DNA of 64,000 nt, taken from Streptomyces sp. NBC_00554. GTDB taxonomy: Bacteria; Actinomycetota; Actinomycetes; Streptomycetales; Streptomycetaceae. Each line of letters opens with the position of its first letter. Position 1 is the first letter of the stretch. Below the pieces are notes generated by a model that did not search any database, was not told the origin of the DNA, and was given only the letters and a program-made list of their open reading frames with translations. Both the position numbers and the translations under genes were made by a program. Where the stretch lies: positions 2,356,001 through 2,420,000 of the forward strand of contig NZ_CP107799.1 of NCBI RefSeq assembly GCF_041431135.1, in the 5' to 3' direction. Shown here piece by piece: positions 60,837-64,000 of the stretch.

Positions 60837-62555
60837 ATGCCCGCGTCGAACTCCGCGGTCAACCAGATGATCTGCGCCTACAACCCCGAAAACCCCTCCG
60901 ACAACAGAGGCTTCGGCCCGGTCGCCGCCTCCTTCGGCATGCCCCAGGCAGTCAGCCTCTTCAAGCTCGCGGAGCGCATGCTGCGGCCCCCCGGCGACTC
61001 CCCCACCGCACTCGACTCGATCGCGTGCGACCTACTGCCCTCCGGCGAGGAACTGATCGTGCGGCGGACCATCGCCCGCGACGCCCTGTCCCGGGGCAAT
61101 GTGCTCAGTCAGGCCCTGATCGGCTCCCCGGGCCAGTTCACCGCCCAGTTCGGCCTCGGCCTCGACCCGGCCGACTGGCCGCTCGGCGAATCGCTTCCGC
61201 CCGTACAACTGCACTATCCACTGTCCCGCTTGGGCTACGCGGATCTGCACCGCCGTGCCCTCGACGGCGCCGCACGGCTCCGCAAGGTCAGTCGCGACCC
61301 GACCCTCACGGAACCTCTGAACCACCTGGTGGCCTGGGTGCTGAACGAGCCCGGACAGAGACTCTCCGTCATCGCCCGGGTGATCGGCGACCACCCCCGA
61401 GCCGTCCTGCTCGGCCTCGTGGACATCCTGGACCCCCTCGTCCCCGGCCCCTGGTCCTTCTCGACCCGGGAATCGGCCGAATCCCACGCCTACCGCCTCA
61501 TCGTCATGCCGGAATGGCCCCGCGCCGGCAGTCCCGAACACCACCGCCTTCGCCTGGGCGGGAGCCTCGCACCCGACGAAGACGCCCGCCTCGCGGCGGA
61601 GATGCTCGTGGCCCGCTACCAGGAACACGGCCTGGAGGGACTGGAGATACTGGGCCGGGATGCGGGGCACTGGCATCAGATGCAGCCGGCCGAACGGACC
61701 CAGTCGCTGGTGAGCACACTGTCCGTGCATGCGACCGGGCCTGCGTGTCCGAGGCTGCCGTCGGACGCGGTGCCGGAACCGACACCGGCGTATGCATCCG
61801 CATATCCCATCGAAGGGGCCGACGAACTGGGAGGGTCCGCCGTCGACACCATGGCGGAGCAACCGGATGCCACGGCCGAGGAAGCTCCCGAAACACCCGC
61901 CCCGGCGCAGTCGCCCTCGTCGACACCGGACTTCCCGGAGCCCCCGGCCGAGGATCCGGCGTCGACCCCCAAGCCCGGTCGCTTCAACGCCGCCGCACTG
62001 GTCGAGTGGCTGCTCCAGCCACACAGTGAGACCGACGACCGGCAGCTGCGGCTGTCGCTGGAAAGCGAAGTCGACCGCTGCAGCGCACAGGAGATCGATG
62101 CCGCCTGCCTAAAGGCGATCGGCCTACGGCTCGGCCTTGCGGATGCCGAGGGCACGGTGAGTTCATGGGGGAAGGTGACCCTCAACGATCCCCAGTACCT
62201 CTACGACCTGCTCATCCATCGCGCCATCGCGCACGAGGAGCCCGCCCATGCCTGGGCCGCGTTCCTACGGGACGAGGCGGCGGTGGGACTGCCCGAGCCC
62301 TTGCGCAAGGTGGTGCGGAGGATGTTCGACCAGTCCGAGCGCCACACCGTCGTCATCCACCACGCCTTCTTCGTCGTACTGGGGCATCTGGCGATCCCCC
62401 CGTTCCTGTGCCCGGACGCACCGACCCACTCCCTGCGGCGGCCAGCGCGCACGGGAGGACTGTCCCCGGATGTGCGGTTGATTGCCAAGGCGTATTTGTT
62501 GATCTTCGTACCCCTTGCTGGGGTCGTCCTGCTCATCTGGCTGACCCTGTTGTGA
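60837..62555 (+). CDS. GAP1-like GTPase-associated protein with C-terminal membrane anchor
   Basis: 572 residues; the ATG at 60837 follows GGAGGTG and starts 4 nt after the GTPase stop. The N-terminal 130 residues (NQMICAYNPENPSDNRGFG, SFGMPQAVSLFKLAERM, LPSGEELIVRRTIARDALSRGN then VLSQALIG) match the general pattern of GTPase-associated protein 1 N-terminal domains. A helical middle region, a Pro/Glu-rich linker (about 310-380) and another helical domain follow. The last 24 residues are hydrophobic (AYLLIFVPLAGVVLLIWLTLL), a tail anchor. The role as partner of the adjacent GTPase is inferred from family and position. Confidence 0.65.
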   Translation: MPASNSAVNQMICAYNPENPSDNRGFGPVAASFGMPQAVSLFKLAERMLRPPGDSPTALDSIACDLLPSGEELIVRRTIARDALSRGNVLSQALIGSPGQFTAQFGLGLDPADWPLGESLPPVQLHYPLSRLGYADLHRRALDGAARLRKVSRDPTLTEPLNHLVAWVLNEPGQRLSVIARVIGDHPRAVLLGLVDILDPLVPGPWSFSTRESAESHAYRLIVMPEWPRAGSPEHHRLRLGGSLAPDEDARLAAEMLVARYQEHGLEGLEILGRDAGHWHQMQPAERTQSLVSTLSVHATGPACPRLPSDAVPEPTPAYASAYPIEGADELGGSAVDTMAEQPDATAEEAPETPAPAQSPSSTPDFPEPPAEDPASTPKPGRFNAAALVEWLLQPHSETDDRQLRLSLESEVDRCSAQEIDAACLKAIGLRLGLADAEGTVSSWGKVTLNDPQYLYDLLIHRAIAHEEPAHAWAAFLRDEAAVGLPEPLRKVVRRMFDQSERHTVVIHHAFFVVLGHLAIPPFLCPDAPTHSLRRPARTGGLSPDVRLIAKAYLLIFVPLAGVVLLIWLTLL

Positions 62556-62577
62556 GTCCTGACGGTACCCCGCGCCC

Positions 62578-64000
62578 TCAGAGCAGGCCGATCCCGAACA
62601 TCTCCTCCTCCGGGATATGGGACAGCAACCGGATCCGGGCCGCCGCCGGGCGCCCGCTGCCGTGCCCCGGCAACGCGAACTGCCGCAGTCGTTCAGCCAC
62701 TTGCTCCGCGGTCCGGCCGAAGCCGATGGCGTGACTGAACGCCGTCTCGCGCCAGGTGCCCTCCGGGTCGGAAACCACGGGGCCCGAAGCCAGCACGGCC
62801 GGCACGTAGCCGAGCAGGTGCAGCTGATACGCGAACAGGTCACGCAACTGCGACTCACTGCCGTCAACCATGTCCTGCGGCAGGGCGTCCAGCACCAGCA
62901 ACGGCGGTGGTTGCCGCCGCTGCTCGCACAGTCTGCGTACGGCCCCGTCCACATCCTCGGGACGGATGGACCGCGCGCTACCCGGCAGCCGCAGGGCCGC
63001 GCCCCGGTCGAGGGGACGCATCTCACCATGGAGCAGGATGACGTCGACCGTCCTGTCCGGGTCCAGCCCATCGCTCCCTCCGGAGAACAGGAAGTTCTCC
63101 GTCACCGGCCAGACGACCGGAGCGCCGGAGGGCGCGGACGGCGCACTGCCTCTCGGTGGAACCACGGCCCGCGGGGCGCTTCCCACGGCGGTATCGCCCT
63201 GGACATCGATCTCGACCTGGGTGACAGCCCGTTCGGTGGCAACCTCCAGCACGGCCTGCCGCAGATGCGCCGGCACACCCCCCGGAGCCTCGCGTTGCAG
63301 CGCCGCCCATACCTTCCGCCAGGCGTCATCGGGCTTGCCTGCGGGCAGGGTCTCCCCCTCGTAGCGCCCGAGCCGTTGCAGGGCGAACTGCAGATTCTGA
63401 CGACGCGACTCCTCCAGCTGAGGCGAGTGCAGCCGCTCGGCCAGAGCGTCGGCGGACAGGCCGACGTCGGCGCCGTGCCGAGCGGCCCGCAGATGCCATT
63501 CGGTTGGCGTGGCGGTGGCCGGGCCGAGGAGCGCGGCGGCCTGGACGGCGGTCTTGTTCGTCCGCCATCTTCCAGTGTGGTGCGCCCTGGCCAGCAGGTC
63601 CGCGGCGCGCAGCACGGGCCGTTGGGGATCCTGGGGGTCGGCGGGCGGCAGGGGGGCGGGCACCAGATCCGCCGGCAGCAGCCGGTGCAGCTGCAACCAG
63701 GTGGCATGCACCCGGCCGTTGCCCCGGCCCAGCAGTTCGACGGCCGCGCGCATCTCGGCCGCCACGCGAGGGGCGGCGTCGGCGCCGAGCAGGCGAGCAT
63801 GCAGCTGCGCCGCCCACAGCGCCGCGAGCCCGGCCGCCTGTGGATCTCCGCCGCGCCCGGTGCGGCGCCGGGCCAACAGGCGTTGGGCGGCGTCGATTCG
63901 CGGCCTGTCGGTGAGCAGCGGTTCGTCGGCGACAGGGCCGTACAGCCGTACTTCGTCGGCGAGCAGCATCAGCCGGCGGCCGGTGTCCGGGATGGACTCC
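62578..64000 (-). CDS. Helical protein with C-terminal CHAT-like (caspase-fold) domain, 5' end missing
   Basis: The frame stays open to the window edge; an ATG at 63969 exists but the sequence ESIPDTGRRLMLLADE reads naturally through it, so the true start is probably outside. The first 250 residues are helical repeats. The last 160 resemble a CHAT protease: VDVILLHGEMRPLDRGAALRL (with the His of the dyad), PPLLVLDALPQDMVDG, where a CHAT has the catalytic Cys, and GYVPAVLASGPVVSDPEGTW then FSHAIGFGRTAEQVAERLRQ, the typical C-terminal helices. No Cys stands at the expected place, so it looks inactive. It converges on the GAP1-like gene with a 22-base gap. Confidence 0.6.
   Translation of the reverse strand, partial: ESIPDTGRRLMLLADEVRLYGPVADEPLLTDRPRIDAAQRLLARRRTGRGGDPQAAGLAALWAAQLHARLLGADAAPRVAAEMRAAVELLGRGNGRVHATWLQLHRLLPADLVPAPLPPADPQDPQRPVLRAADLLARAHHTGRWRTNKTAVQAAALLGPATATPTEWHLRAARHGADVGLSADALAERLHSPQLEESRRQNLQFALQRLGRYEGETLPAGKPDDAWRKVWAALQREAPGGVPAHLRQAVLEVATERAVTQVEIDVQGDTAVGSAPRAVVPPRGSAPSAPSGAPVVWPVTENFLFSGGSDGLDPDRTVDVILLHGEMRPLDRGAALRLPGSARSIRPEDVDGAVRRLCEQRRQPPPLLVLDALPQDMVDGSESQLRDLFAYQLHLLGYVPAVLASGPVVSDPEGTWRETAFSHAIGFGRTAEQVAERLRQFALPGHGSGRPAAARIRLLSHIPEEEMFGIGLL

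Overview
The window is high-GC actinobacterial chromosome, almost certainly from a Streptomyces. GTG starts and strong purine Shine-Dalgarno sites are common. It carries the sporulation regulator whiI with a sigma-WhiG-like promoter. From memory, the order hemE - DUF3000 - whiI - rnd - fadA - fadB ... dxs - xylHGF - rok7B7 - ngcGFE ... acnA - murA-like matches the S. coelicolor core around SCO6031 to SCO5998.

Layout. 1-4.6 kb: the 3' part of an MNIO/DUF692 gene, a DUF4142 protein, a TIGR04222 membrane protein and a secreted tripeptidyl-aminopeptidase-type hydrolase. 4.6-12 kb: late haem-pathway genes hemQ, hemG and hemE, interleaved with a DUF4349 lipoprotein, a CoA-disulfide-reductase-like flavoprotein, a small unknown protein and a rhomboid protease. 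12-19.6 kb: DUF3000, whiI, RNase D, the fadA/fadB beta-oxidation pair and a small NYN-type protein. 19.7-25 kb: a GT-C membrane glycosyltransferase, an amino-acid permease and dxs. 25-33.5 kb: a carbohydrate-uptake block, with the xylose-type ABC transporter xylFGH, the ROK regulator rok7B7 and the chitobiose/GlcNAc-type transporter ngcEFG. Neither the xyl nor the ngc set needs another gene here except that ngc lacks its own ATPase.

34-45 kb: secreted polysaccharide degradation. Two GH92 alpha-mannosidase-family enzymes converge on a shared terminator, and each has the same 12-bp palindrome (GACAACGTTGTC) upstream, so they look like one regulon. Next to them is an AA10 lytic polysaccharide monooxygenase with a CBM2 module. 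A perfect CebR-type box lies upstream of it, which points to cellulose. A two-component system follows. 45-50 kb: aconitase, a small DUF4236 protein, and a MurA-like enzyme fused to an N-terminal XRE DNA-binding domain.

50.3-64 kb is the most unusual part. A tightly packed gene set encodes a secreted and anchored VWA protein, a possible 50-aa coupled ORF, a 1079-aa tubulin/FtsZ-like protein, an 831-aa multi-pass membrane protein, a pseudokinase, a P-loop GTPase with intact G motifs, and a GAP1-like protein with a C-terminal membrane anchor. A convergent gene, cut by the window edge, ends in a CHAT (caspase-like) domain that seems to lack its catalytic cysteine. Four in-frame TTA codons in the tubulin-like and membrane-protein genes suggest bldA-dependent, developmentally timed expression. 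The set resembles predicted GTPase-centred conflict or membrane-remodelling systems of multicellular bacteria, and I know of no characterised function for it.

No rRNA, tRNA, CRISPR array, insertion sequence or phage gene was seen.
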